Below are positions 35,732-47,683 of a stretch of DNA of 64,000 bases, in pieces. Both the position numbers and the translations under genes were made by a program. Within the stretch, counting starts at the first letter, position 1, and each line of letters opens with the position of its first letter. The stretch covers positions 6,076,001 through 6,140,000 of the forward strand of contig WOAB01000583.1 in NCBI GenBank assembly GCA_027886185.1. The letters run 5' to 3'. The DNA is from Rheum nobile (lineage: Eukaryota; Streptophyta; Magnoliopsida; Caryophyllales; Polygonaceae). Under the pieces are notes generated by a model. It saw only the letters and a list, made by a program, of their open reading frames with translations. It made no database searches and was not told the origin of the DNA.

Positions 35732-36415
35732 TTATATTTGATATAAAAATACATTAGTTATACAATTCTTAATCAGCTCAACATGCCTCGTGTCTTCCAT
35801 TTTTGTCTTATACTTCTCAGCTTGAAAGGATGCCTTGGAGACTACCATGGATAATTTACACCTCTTTAGGAAGTTTGATTCCAAATTGAGAGCTAGCTGA
35901 GTCTCTTTAAGGTGTAATTTTTGCATAGTAAGACCAATCTCAAAAGCCTTGAGATCGTTTGCACGTGCTTGCTCCACCACAGATTTCTCAAATGTGCAGA
36001 TTGTTGAATCATTCCTCGAGTAAGGTATTGCGTTTGAAGAAACACAAGAAAGTTCTCGTTGCATTAAGGCGTGCAAAGAGAGCTGCCGATTAACTGTTGG
36101 CTGGTTCTCTTGTATATCTCCAACAATGCTTGATTCTTCCTGAGGTGCGACAGTAGGAATGAATGATTCCGTTTGGCAATCAATACTATCAAATCTCCTA
36201 GACCTTCTTGTCTAGCATTGTCATCGAAACTCCTCGAAGAACATCTTCTTAAAGTCGGAGTCATTCCAGAATTATTATCCTTAAATCTGAAATGGTTCAG
36301 ATGGTCTTTGGAGTTCTCCACTGACGACCCTTTGACCATTATTAGAGTTTTCAAGGTACTGGCAAATGCTTTCTCAAAATTCCTTGCAAAAGGCTCAAAC
36401 TTATCACCAAAAACC
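35732..36415 (-). pseudogene. CPR5-like gene fragment captured in Helitron A
   Basis: An exon at about 36415-36070 encodes VFGDKFEPFARNFEKAFAST...LLEIYKRTSQQLI. After a frame change at about 36070, 36076-35732 encodes FEKSVVEQARANDLKAFEIG and KASFQAEKYKTKMEDTRHVE. These match my memory of the central part of CPR5, a membrane/nuclear-pore regulator of defence and growth. The N-terminal region and C-terminal membrane helices are absent and the frame is broken. Same orientation as the Helitron. Confidence 0.68.
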
Positions 36416-38897
36416 TGACCACGGAATGAAATGTTACACCTGCAAATTTAGCATCTACAAAGGTGAAATAAATTATGCAGATAGCATCTGGCTAGACAGT
36501 GTCAAGGTTCAACTCACACTATATAAAGACTCTCTCACGAATGAAGTGCAGATCTGTGAACAAAATAAAATGTATAAAATCAATCAATAGCTAGTTTTCA
36601 GCACATGTATATGTAAGCATAAAATCTGCAGCAATTGATATAAGTAAGGTGGTGAACACCATCATATAGCTTCACTTCTTTTTTTTCTTTGATACATAGA
36701 GGGAGGCGGAACAAAACTTGACAACTACATGTCATCGGTCAATACAAGACCACTGGCAAGTGCAAGACTTTGTTGGTTGGTCCAACACCGAAAAGGTTAT
36801 CAGCGGTTTCAGTTTAGCATTCTCTCTTACTGCCTGAAAAAGCAATAAGTGAAACAATGAGTTTGTACATATCTTGAAACTTGGAAGGTTAACTGGATTA
36901 TCATTGATAGATGATTAACAGGTATTTCCTTCCATGTTGCATCAGTCCTTTCCAGAACCTGAGAGCCACAAGTAAAGCAACCAAGTTACCAACTATAAAT
37001 CATAAAGCACATGGAGATGATGCAAGAAAAGCATAGTGAGCTTCAATTTTAAAATAAGAAATAAAGTTAAGAAATTGAGATATCACTTCAAGCAGTAGTC
37101 AATTAGTCGTGAATAGTTGTATCAAGCTATGCAAAGCGTATATGTAGTTGCTTGTGTTGTTCATTGAAAAGATACCAGTTATCATATGAGAAATCTACAT
37201 TTGGCATTGGCATATACACTCCCACCCCTGTTATGAAAAAGACTAACTCGGAACATAAACAAGTTCCGCTTGTAGTTGTACATGCTCAAAAGGCCAGAAG
37301 AACCAACTTTTTTTAGCTTATAACCCCCATTTCAACTGTAGAACAAATACATATTTACCAAAGCTACCAGCCAAAATAACTAATAGATAGTTAGTATCAA
37401 CAACCTAACCACACCAATCTTTTGCCACAGACTCCTTAGTCCTTACGCATACTAAAGGTCGTTATAATGACCTAAACTAAGAAGTGTCCTCCATACAAAC
37501 CCTTTATCTTATCATTCATGTTATCCTTTCCCATCATAAAGAACGCCCCCAAAGACTCTTTGTAATAGTAGTTCCACAAGTAAACTGCCATATAGAACCC
37601 TAATTATGCAGCCGACAGTGCAACACTATAGGGGAAAACTTGCAAGGCTATGTATATGTATGTAACTTTGCACAATTCACAAGGATTACATCTCTACACT
37701 ATCAAAAAATACATAAAGCTGCAACATTTGCTTGAACAACATTATGCACCGTTTCAAGTATTCACAATTCAAAATCCTGTATTCACAATTAGTCGAACAC
37801 TAACAGTAACAAAACTCCAAATCCTGTATTCACAATTCTATCATACTTTGACTATCAGACTATCAAATTAATTATCAATTATAATAAATTATTCAATTTC
37901 ATTCAAATTCAAAATACTTATTTGTCTGCTTTGAACGAATAGCAAATCCCAATTTCATTCAAAATCAAAATACTTATGTGGTTGCTTTGAACGAATAGCC
38001 AAATACCCAAATCCCAATTTTATTTCATTCAAAAGCAAATTGGAGACTGAAGTCTGAATACATGCTATACGAAAATCAAAATACTTAGGTATGTCACATA
38101 TCTAAATCCAAAATTCCGACTTCTGAGGCTTTGAGCAAGCGAGAGAGGCGGCGCCCGAACCGACCGGAGAGCGAGCGGGAGGGTCGAAGAGGCTTTGAGC
38201 GAGCGGGAGAGGCGGCGACCAAAGTGATTCGACCAGCGACTCCAGCGAGGCGGCGAGCGACGACCCCTAAACAACACATCGGCACACGGCAGAAGCAGAT
38301 GGAAATGGAGATCGATTGAAGACTTGAAGAGATGGTGGATGGAGAAGAAAATTGCAGGGAAAGTTTTGAATACCTTGTTTGATTGGAAGGAATTCGTGCA
38401 GCGTGGAACAAAAATACGCTTGGAGGTCGATGGTTTCCATTTACAAGGTAGTGGCTGGAGAATTGAACACGAAGCCTTGCTCTGGATTCCTTGGAAGAAG
38501 ACATGTAGCTGTGTAGAGGTCACCAACACTATTTAAAGGCTTGATTTTCATACGTTTGTCATTGTGGTGCAACTTGCAAGTGAAAGGATAGCCTGATAAG
38601 AGCAATAAATATCATAATTGGAGAATTTACATCATTTGTATGTTAGTGTACATGAAAGGGTTGGCCTCTTCATCACCTCTAATAACTGTTGGAATTGGCA
38701 ACGTATTAAGCTTACATTGATGGAGGCAATGTAGCTTTTTAACCTATTTGTGGATGGATAACATCATCAGCCTTTGGCCCATTTATGCTATCTAAAAAGC
38801 CCTTTAGGCCCAATTTAACCTATGGATGAATAAGAGTTTAAAATTTTAGGGCTTTAAAATGCATTGAATGGCTAAGAAGCCAACTTTTAAATATATA
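36416..38897. other. Interior of Helitron A without recognised gene
   Basis: Mostly AT-rich, probably captured intron sequence. At 38100-38320 a GC-rich Arg/Glu/Ser-coding stretch on the plus strand, and at 38324-38536 a further short frame, may be a captured first exon, but no family was recognised. Confidence 0.45.
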
Positions 38898-38928
38898 CTA
38901 GAAATCAAAGCCCGTGCTTCGCACGGGC
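38898..38928 (-). terminator. Helitron B 3' terminal hairpin and CTAG end
   Basis: Perfect eight-base stem GCCCGTGC/GCACGGGC with a three-base loop, eight bases from CTAG. This is the Helitron replication-termination signal. Confidence 0.85.
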
Positions 38929-39539
38929 CATTTATATAGAATTTTATATTTTAGCTAAATTATTATATCTCTTAATATTTATTTTAAATATTAAAATTAC
39001 AAGTATTATTAAACACGTACAGTAGTAAATTGCCTGTAATGTAGGGTGACACTGTTTTTCTGATTTTTTTTTTTGATAAGGTAATAATTAGACTGAAAAA
39101 TCACAACAAAGTTGATTCCTCAGTCTATAACATGTAAAGTTAACATCTACATATATACTACATGCATGTACAGTTAACATTTTTTTATCAATAAATATTA
39201 ATATTTTATTTTATATAGATGAACATTTTTTTAGAATTAATTATATTTTTGCATCTTATTTATAGTTTGTGTTGAAGAATGAATTTAATCTAACTTGCAT
39301 GTAAAGTTATGACTTTTTATCAATAAAATATTCTTATATATACATGGGTATTTATTGGTAAAAAACCATAAATTTTTGGATAAGTTAGATTAAATTCATT
39401 CTTTAACAATAGAGCAAATACACCTTGAAATCATAATCATTTGTAAATTAAAACAATAAAGTAAACAAAATACAAATATATTAATCTTTATAAATTTGAT
39501 TTTATAAAATATGTTTTTTTTATTTTTTATAATGTTTTA

Positions 39540-41925
39540 TGTGATACCCCGTATTTTTGTAAGGTTATTTTGGGAATTATGGAATTTTCCCGAGTACCCG
39601 TTGTGTACGTCGGATTTAATTCAGGTAGCTTGAGACATTCTGTAATGTGCTCTATATCTGTAATATTTTTCTCAGTGAAATAATATACAGACAAGGTGCC
39701 TTGAATTTTAAATTGTCGTTCGCGTACGATAATTGTTATCCCGGCTTAATGTCATGTTCGTTCAAAGCTGAACGGGCGGGAAAAAGGTGTCACGGCGACC
39801 GCCGTAAAGTCGCGGCGACCGCCGTCGTGAGACCCAAGCACGGCGACCACCGTAAAGTCACGGCGCCCGCCGTCCCAACGCTCGAGGAGGCAGCTGGTGT
39901 GTCATGCCACGGCGACCGCCGTAAATTACGGCGCCCGCCGTAATGGCAGTCATCGTTGTCCGGTAGTCCTTGCCCGATGGTCGTCGGCGCGATTTCCGGC
40001 GAGCGCCGAACTAGCTGTAGGCCCATCTTCTTCGTGCTCCAGACGCTTTGGCTATAAAAGGGGGTGTTGGGGGAGAGATTTGAGCCATCCCAAACACCGA
40101 ACCTCTGCCAAAATTGTCTCTCGCCGGAGTTGTGCCTTCGCCGGAATTTTTGAAGGTCTCGCCGGTGTTGCTTTGGTGTGGTTCCTGAGTGCCTTTGTGA
40201 AGCTTTTGGTTAGCCTTGGAGGTTAGAAGCCAAAGCTAGTCGAAGGAGGCCGAACCGCTCGTATTTTTGGGTGAGTTTTCTCTCGTTTCAGTCGGCCGTG
40301 TTCTTCACGGCGACCGCCGCCAAGAACGGCGACCGCCGCCAGTGCCCAGAACGCCTTCGTGGCTTTGGCTTGGTCGGTTGTCGTCGTGGCGTCTTTCATT
40401 TCGTGTTCTTTCGCCGTGTTTAGATTCGTACTGTTTATGTCGGATCTAACTTAGGGTTCCTTTTATGGGTCGACTCGAAGGTTGTTGTGCTGTCGGAACT
40501 ATACCGTGTCGAGCCCGGAATCCAGTGACGTCTTTAGACTATTCTGCGGAGTAAGGCAAGTGGCGGTTCGCTCTTGCTCTTTCGTTCCATATTTACATTA
40601 ATTATCAGTAGTTTATCTGAGTAATTAATTTGGAATGAATATTCTGTTTGTCTGGAAACGGTTTTGATAAACTGTTTTGAAAATCATATAATAGGTTGTA
40701 TATCTGCTAGAACAACGTTATTATCTGTGATCGCCTTTCGGGCCTTTATGTGGATTTATCCTGTAAATGTTGTGGTGTTGTAACTGTTTAGTTAGCACTG
40801 TTAGATAGGAACGTTACTCGGACTCGGTCCAGTCGTTTCTTTATAATCTGGTATCGGGATGGCTCGTCCCCATCTGGTACTATTCTATGATCATGATCGG
40901 TCTCTTACACATGTGTGTAGAGACAGGACACTTAGCTGGTGTCACAAACCTTTCGGTATACGTCACTCTCGACGAAACGTATACTAAGATGTGTCGTCCC
41001 ATTGGTGGGGTACACATGTAAAAGTCTATAACGTGATGTGTGTTTTTGAAACATAAATCAGATAAGTGCTACCTTGACGCACATAATTAATACACCTTGG
41101 GCGAGTAGTGCAGCTAAGTTCAGTGCAGCTAGGAAAACTCGTCTTGACTTGAATGTAGTACGTTCTCTTTCCAATCTGGATTCGCTGTAGGCGATGAGGT
41201 TGGTCGTGAACCGAAGCATCTCAGTCAGTTTTAAATCATGGTTGAATGATTCTGTAACTTTCCAGATTTGTCATTGCTTCCTTAAAGACTCATTTCAGTT
41301 GGAGTCTTCTTTTGAGTCGATTTCTGTGAAGATTCAGTCTTCCAGAATCTTCTCTTGTGCATACCTCTTGTTTATTCCAGTAGGAGTATGGTGGTTGACA
41401 AGCGTACTCGATTATTATTCGAGGGACGAAGAGTCTAACCTAATACAACTGCTTCGAACCATTCTGCTTTGTTCCATTGCTAGTCTATTCATTTAGACTA
41501 ACCAACCAATATTTTCCCTTGCATGGTTGGATGGTGTCATCCGTTTGATTCGGCACATCAGTTAAGAAGTAGCTCAGAAGATTAGAAGGACTATGAAGTC
41601 GACGGTGATTTTTGAATGTTTTAATTATTTCTTTAATCAGGTTATGATCATTTGGACAATAACTCCGATTGTAACTTACTTTCTTAGTCTTCCGCTGTGT
41701 TTGGTTTAAACTATGTTTTGACCTATTCGGGATTGGGTTGTAATCCCGTAACTCTTGTTTCCTCAACAATGTTATGTTTTGGAATTTAATGCTTGATCTT
41801 TGTGTATCAATTGTATTTCATAAATTGTATTTTATTTGGTAAAGCCTTGGGGGATATCGGTAAGGAACACTGGGGTCACTGGCGGTAATACATTTCCAAA
41901 AGGGTTAAGTTTTGGGGGTGTTACA
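39540..41925 (+). mobile_element. Solo LTR (family A), plus orientation
   Basis: Begins TGTGATACCCCG, ends GGGGGTGTTACA, flanked by TTTTA (39535-39539) and TTTTC (41926-41930), a 4/5 match. Inverted paralogue of 761-3248. It carries TATA at 40053 and CGGCGACCGCCG palindromes at about 39790-39940 and 40305-40345. Confidence 0.83.
40053..40060 (+). promoter_or_regulatory. LTR TATA box
   Basis: TATAAAAG followed by a G-rich start region; it sets the orientation of family A LTRs. Confidence 0.6.
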
Positions 41926-42802
41926 TTTTCCTCATAAGTTAAAAACATAAATCATAAAGTCATACTCAATTATATATTAGAATAATACAAGGAAAAAAAA
42001 CATCACTTTTACTCCCAATACACATCATAAGGCGCTATGCCTACAGTCGCAAGTTTCAGTTCAATTCGATATGTTTGGTAGAACATTCTCACTTTGAGGG
42101 TTGCAATAAAATGTCATTTTCAAATTGGTTGTTTGAGGATTCTCACTTTGTTAAGAGATTTCACAAGGTGACAAAACTAAATTAACAGATACAAGAAGAT
42201 GTCAAATATATTTATTAACTTGTTCTTCTCCAAATTTTTAACGATAAATTATATGTAAGCTAAACAACCTCGATATGATCGTCCAACAATATTCTCTGTT
42301 TGACTTGGTAAATTATGAAGACGCAAAGTTAATCATCACTTTCAATTAACCCGGCCAATTGCCTAGTCTTTTGACCCACTAAACATACTTACATTATCAA
42401 AACTTATTGCATTATTTGTTCCCAATTATTACCTACCAAGTTTGAACCTGACAGATTGATTGGTCCCAAAACTATCCTATCATATATTTTATTCGAAAAA
42501 TTATACCAAACGACAACTCATATTAAATGGGAGGTCTTCCAAAAAAATATCACTTCATTATATATGTGATTTTATAGTACATTGTAAAATGTCAATCCAC
42601 ATAGGAATTTACTCCTCAAAAATTCTAGAACCCACCACCACGACGTTATTGATATCTATCATCATAACATTAAGCACGTCATCATCGCCGATCACAATTC
42701 ACATCCCATTTTCACCCTCTATGTAATTATCTTTGTTCACAAAAAATTGACACAGAAATTATATTAAACTCTTTAAAATTCCCAATTTAAGTCCAAACAA
42801 CC

Positions 42803-43192
42803 ATGGACCAGCTGAAGCCCCGGCCGACGAACTCCCTGCCGTTGACCCCGCTCACCTTCTTGGAGCAGGATGCCACCGTCTACGGCGACCGCCCCTCCCT
42901 CTTCCACTACGACGTTGTGGTTTCCACGTGGCGCGACACCCACCTCCGCTGCCTCCGCCTCGCCTCCTCCCTATGCGGCCTCCTCGACATTCGCCCCAGC
43001 GACGTCGTCTCCGCCTTCCTCCCCAACCTTCCCGCCATGCTCGAGCTCCACTTCGTCGTCCCCATGTTCGGCGCCTTCCTTATCAACCTCAACACCCGCC
43101 TCGATCCACACACCATCTTCGTCCTCCTCCGCCACTCCTCCGCCACCGCGATCGTCATCTCCGCCTTCAACTCTCTACCAAATGTATAATAA
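42803..43192 (+). pseudogene. Acyl-activating enzyme (AMP-binding) first-exon fragment
   Basis: An open frame of 128 residues starts at an ATG in good context (CAACCATGG). It shows the N-terminus of plant peroxisomal-type acyl-activating enzymes (LTPLTFLEQDATVYGDRPS...NLPAMLELHFVVPMFGAFLI...LNTRLD). Such enzymes load carboxylic acids onto CoA. Full members are about 550 residues, so the ATP-binding and catalytic parts are missing. Coding GC is far higher than the surroundings. It is opposite to the Helitron and to the other captured fragments. The frame ends where antisense enolase sequence begins. Confidence 0.85.
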
Positions 43193-43281
43193 AAGTTAGA
43201 AGCACACATAATATGGTTAGCAGTAGCACAACTGTTATGCAGTTGATCAGTCACAAGATAAAGAAAAAATGTGCAGCTAAC

Positions 43282-43452
43282 CTTGGGGTTGGTGACCAAG
43301 AGATCATCACCCACAATTTGTACTTTCTCCCCTATTTCTGCAGTCATCTTGACATAGTGCACCCAATCATCTTGGTCGAATGGGTCTTCAATGGAAACAA
43401 TTGGGTACTCGTCCACAAAAGACTTGTAAAGATCTTTAAGGACTGAAGACAA
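43282..43452 (-). pseudogene. Enolase exon fragment
   Basis: Encodes YKSFVDEYPIVSIEDPFDQD and EKVQIVGDDLLVTNPK, the core of enolase including the metal-binding SIEDPFDQDD region, and ends at an intact splice donor (AAG then GTTAGC). Only one exon of a gene that normally encodes about 445 residues. Captured in Helitron B. Confidence 0.9.
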
Positions 43453-43644
43453 AATGCCATTCTATAAGATTCTCAAAACACTTTTTCGTTGAAGAACAAT
43501 ATAGAGCAAGCAATACATTTTTATAGCATGATGCACTTTGGAAGTAAAAATCATAGATAATACCACGAGCTCTCCAACAGTCCAACTATTCAAATTGATA
43601 ATGTGATGTTTTTCAGAAAGAATGTAGTGGAGTTGCATATTTCA

Positions 43645-43993
43645 TTAGCACAACAGATCCCAAGCAGTCCTTGAGATTGTCACTATGCATCTTCCAGTTT
43701 GGAACAAATTCTTCCTCTCCTGTTAAAGTTGCACCCCTTGGATGAAATCAAGAGACCATTTTAGTAAAATCAACCAACAAATTAAGGAATGGATATGTCA
43801 TTCAGATATGATACTTATGGTACATAGATATCCTAGATGACTCACCCCATGCAATTGCACACCAGTTTCGTCAGCAGATCAACTACTTCAGATGTGGTGA
43901 TACTGCTACAAGATACATTGTGAACCCGGTTCTGTAATTCCTTCAATCTGGAATCACTGCGTCGATCAAACAAAACTACCTCAACAGAAGAAT
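43645..43993 (-). pseudogene. EDR1-domain Raf-like kinase fragment, downstream part
   Basis: Exon 43993-43846 encodes DSSVEVVLFDRRSDSRLKEL...TTSEVVDLLTKLVCN. Exon 43736 to about 43645 continues with EEEFVPNWKMHSDNLKDCLG and SVVL. The splice phase between them is intact. This is the EDR1/CTR1-type N-terminal domain of plant Raf-like MAP kinase kinase kinases. The kinase domain is absent. The exon is cut at 43993 by a CACTA end; its upstream half is at 46366-46492. Confidence 0.78.
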
Positions 43994-44360
43994 CACTACT
44001 ACAAAAATGTCCAAATAACCCGGGCGTTTAAGGGCAAATAACCCGGACCTGGTCCGGGTTAAAGGTCAGCGCTATATTTGCCCTGCACCAAATAACCCGG
44101 ACCTAAATCCGGGTTATTTGCCTCCCACAATTTTTTCACCTAGTGTTGATATCCGGGTTATTTGGATACTATATAACCCGGATATATGTACATCCGGGTT
44201 ATATAATATCTCATGTAAATCCGGGTTATTTGATATGAAATACAGCGGGTTTTTTAGATCCGGGTTATTTGCCTAAGCAAATACACCGGTTAACCTGAAA
44301 ATCAAATCCGGGTTATTTGAGAAGCAAATACATCGTTTATCACAGATCCAGGTTATTTGA
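43994..44360 (+). mobile_element. CACTA transposon terminus with subterminal CCGGGTTATTTG repeats
   Basis: Starts CACTACTACAAAAATG right after AAT in the kinase exon. It is followed by about eleven copies of CCGGGTTATTTG or its reverse within 350 bp, the usual CACTA subterminal layout. The kinase exon resumes at 46366, again with AAT, so the insertion spans 43994-46365, but its right end lacks the expected TTTTTGTAGTAGTG. Confidence 0.85.
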
Positions 44361-46010
44361 AAAAACAAATAATACACATGCGTTTTATGTCTAGGTTAAT
44401 TGGTCTCGGTATTTTTCTGATGTACGGGTTGTATATTAATATCTATACAATAGCCATAAATAATGACATTTTACCACATGTCCTGGTTCTACATATTAAT
44501 TAACACCATTATCAAATTCAACGTCAAAATACCATACGTTTTTTGCATTATCCAACTACGTCACTGACCAAATCAATGTCACAACTACAAATAACTAAGA
44601 CACGAACAAAATATAATAAATACATATCTATCAATTACTTTACATTTTGTTTCCAATCCCCTAAATGCTACAAACAACAAAGCCTGGGTCAAGTATTCAG
44701 TGTCAAGAAGCCATCAGAATGCCATGAAACTGAGTCACAAACCGGTTCATGAATTATGTAAAATCATCTTTAACTCATCAATTTGGGCTGATCGAACCTC
44801 TTGATCTGTCAAGGCCCCAGAGATCAACCTCTGTTTTCGTTCCTGCACGGCCTCCATTCATTCTTCAACTGTCCCCTGCCACAGCACACAACCAAGACAA
44901 ACTGTTCATTGATATGCATTTTCCATGGGTTAAGTATAAAGTTGCATAATGTAGACCAACAACACCCACAAAAGAAGTACACAATAACTTTGCATTCAAC
45001 TGTTGGAGTTTATAGAGGCAAAGGATTAAGACAGGGCACCTTGACAATGAACCTAAATACCATACGTTTTTTTTGCATTATCCAGCTGAAATTGCAAACA
45101 GGGGCTGAAGCTCTAATGAGTGCAAGCTTTTGCTTCACTTCTTGAAACAAAGAGAAGAACAACCAGTAACACGTATCTAAGTGTTGTGACAGATCAAGAA
45201 AGTAGTGTTAGTTTTTTGCAAAATTTTGTGATCCGGTTTTGTAAGATTATGATTTTAGATATTATATGGCTAGTGCAACACGAGGGGGTTTGTCGAAAGG
45301 CTAGTCATCCAGAAGCGTAGAGTACAACATAGAAACTAATAGTTTTCAAATAATTATATAATTCCATTTCTCATGTAAGAAAAGTTAATATTATCCTTAT
45401 CATGAAGAGCAACCAGAAAGAAAAGAGAAGGGAAGATATTTGTTCAGTTTCAGTCTAGAGAAAAGAATATAAAAAATGGAAATCATTGTATTTGTAGATA
45501 GTGTAACTTACCGAAGATAGACTTGATTGTGGGTCTTTTGGGCTTGGTGTCTTTCTTCTTCAATTGAGTTGCAACCAGTCGAAAAGAAACAACAGTTTAA
45601 GAACCAAGTAAATTCATAAAGGCAATTTTTTTCTTCTTCTTCTTTTTCCAGGAGATCAGTAGCTATGGCTGCTAAGCATTATAATATGCTCCTAAAGGAT
45701 TACAAAAACAGTATTACGAGTCACCAACTCCACATTAAAATACAGATGAATGTGCAACCAAATTCAACTTGAGAGGGGCATTCTTGACTCAAAAAGTTAA
45801 CTTAAGAATGTCAAATGCTTCAGATTAGATAAGCATCTTCTATCTACTAATCCTAATTCAGCAGAGAACATCTACAATGATGTTAACCATTACAACCTAA
45901 TGTTGCATGTTACAAGATCATATGAGTGAGAAGTGGGAACCCATTAAGCATAACCTGAAAAGACACAAATGCAAACATGAGAGAGGGAGATAGAAATACC
46001 CATCCGAGGA
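44361..46010. other. Interior of the CACTA-side insertion
   Basis: AT-rich. A stretch at about 45530-45600 (minus, QLKKKDTKPKRPTIKSIF) may be exon-derived but was not recognised. No transposase seen. Confidence 0.4.
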
Positions 46011-46017
46011 ACTTGAT

Positions 46018-46303
46018 AGACATTCACAATCTCAAAGTTCATATAAGCATAGGCCCATGAAATTGAGGTCCTTTGATGACAGCATCTGTAGGATCAAGAG
46101 CCAAAAACTTGTAAGATAAGTTCATATACCTTTTCATGTAACCACTGCATACAAAGGGCACTAAGTTTATGATAAAAAACCAAACTCCAAGTTGGCTTGC
46201 CAACAATGGCATGTACTGCAAGCCGAACTATCCAATGTCTATACTCAGCAAGCTCAACAATAGCATGTAAGAGCGATTGAGAAAGCAAATTAATTCCAAT
46301 AAC
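46018..46303 (-). pseudogene. PP2A 65-kDa scaffold subunit A fragment
   Basis: After an acceptor (TTTGCAG) the exon encodes VIGINLLSQSLLHAIVELAE, then RHWIVRLA, then with a frame change YMPLLASQLGVWFF, then LSALCMQWLHEKVY. This follows HEAT repeats of the protein phosphatase 2A A subunit with several substitutions and frameshifts. The tail past 46094 is badly decayed. It lies inside the insertion that splits the kinase fragment. Confidence 0.85.
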
Positions 46304-46349
46304 CTGCAAAAGTGGCATCCCAATTTAATATAGAACAACTGCAAAAGTG

Positions 46350-46381
46350 GATCCTAGAGAAGATTAATCTTCTCTAGGATC
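46350..46381. repeat. Perfect 32-bp palindrome at the insertion's right breakpoint
   Basis: GATCCTAGAGAAGATT followed at once by its exact reverse complement AATCTTCTCTAGGATC. The right arm is kinase exon; the left arm is an inverted copy of it. Confidence 0.95.
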
Positions 46382-46492
46382 AACAGACTTCAGTGTTTCA
46401 ATCGAAGGCATTCGACCATTCTCCTGTATGTCATTGCACACAGTCCATATGTATGGATACATCCCATGAATTATATAAAACCCATCACGAAC
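46366..46492 (-). pseudogene. EDR1-domain Raf-like kinase fragment, upstream part
   Basis: After an acceptor-like ACAAG the exon encodes VRDGFYIIHGMYPYIWTVCN and GRMPSIETLKSVDPRED. It continues directly into 43993 once the insertion and one AAT are removed. Confidence 0.78.
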
Positions 46493-46878
46493 CTTGTCAA
46501 AATATGATAAGCATCCATTCACATGTACAATGCAGGAAAAATAAATGATTGTTCATATGAAACTCAATCAACAAAACCTAATTGCACCAGGAAGACAATG
46601 TAATGAACTAATGAAAAATCAAACTAAAGCATATGATGAAAACCAATCAGCTGGACATGGATAATAAAGGATTAAAAGCCTCTCAGTTAAACCTAATTTA
46701 AGTGATTCATCACACCTTATGGATAATCACGGTATATTTCTAGATAACTTTTCTTTCTACAATATCCTCAAATAGTAGCAACTCATGCAATATCCTCAAC
46801 ATAGTAGGATCAGTTCATTACCAACGTTTAATTGAGCAATGGATAATAAGAAGTCAGAAAGCCAAAAATATAGACTTA

Positions 46879-47683
46879 CTCGCCAAAAAGAAGCTTTGAG
46901 ATTTCCACGTAGTGAAATGGAAGTGGCTGAAATTCTCTAGGCTTGTCTAGTTCATTCAAAGGATATGTACATCAGCAATTCTGTGTAATCTCACAGATTT
47001 AAAACAAATAAGAGTCAATAATGCAAAAACTAACTAATGCATAATCCACCTAATCCTTTGACAATTATTGAAAAAAAACTGAGTTGAGGCTAAAATCCGG
47101 AATATCTTAATGCTTGCTATTATTATCAAATAAACACTCTCTAAGACCCCCCCAGGGGTAAAAACCCAATACATCTTTCACATCTTAATATAAAGTATGG
47201 GTCGACATACATACTGGTTTCAGAAAATGCTCACCAACTGTCATTCACACAGGTGGTCGGATTGTACATTTTCCTCTCTTCTTCAGAGCAACTGCCAACC
47301 ACACAGGTACTTGCGTTGCAATTTGCGGTCGAAATGGACCATAGTCACCCTGTTAACAAGTCCAAGTTAATTCATAGCTCAATATTCAAATAATTTGATA
47401 CTACATTGTTGAAGAGAAGACCAGAACGAAAACAAAAGTGAAAAGTAGGGATACCGAGATTAAATTGATAGGCTCCATCCTCATATTTGGAATGATCTCT
47501 ACGATTTCATCTTCTGCTAAGAACTCCATCTGTGGAAACCCCAAACACAACTAAAACTTTTTTGAAACAGCCACCATAAAATCGAACACTAATCAGATAT
47601 TAACAGCAAGGGGATAGAGGGAAAGAGAGAGAGACCTCAGATGGAGAGAATGAGGAGAACTGAGGGTCAGATTGGCCGGCCAT
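46879..47683 (-). pseudogene. GINS complex subunit PSF2 fragment
   Basis: Exons 47683-47636, 47529-47455 and from 47349 splice in frame: MAGQSDPQFSSF..., FLAEDEIVEIIPNMRMEPIN, GPFRPQIATQVPVWLAVALK, KRGKCTIRPP. Codon 35 of the third exon is TGA (47247-47245) where family members have Trp. A further piece at about 46940-46881 encodes REFQPLPFHYVEISKLLFG. PSF2 is a subunit of the GINS replication complex. Later exons are missing and kinase sequence follows. First cargo behind the Helitron B 5' end. A dispersed origin elsewhere in the genome is inferred. Confidence 0.88.

Noticed and set aside
38065..38529. 154-codon minus-strand ORF as the CPR5 first exon
   Set aside because: I could not match it to CPR5; composition looks like antisense of an Arg-rich stretch. 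Left as unexplained cargo.
42907..43452. 181-codon minus-strand ORF as one gene
   Set aside because: Only its first 57 codons are enolase; the rest runs through an intron and antisense of the acyl-activating enzyme exon.
45200..45212. AAAGTAGTG as the missing right CACTA end
   Set aside because: Only six bases match the expected end, no AAT follows, and the kinase exon resumes elsewhere (46366).
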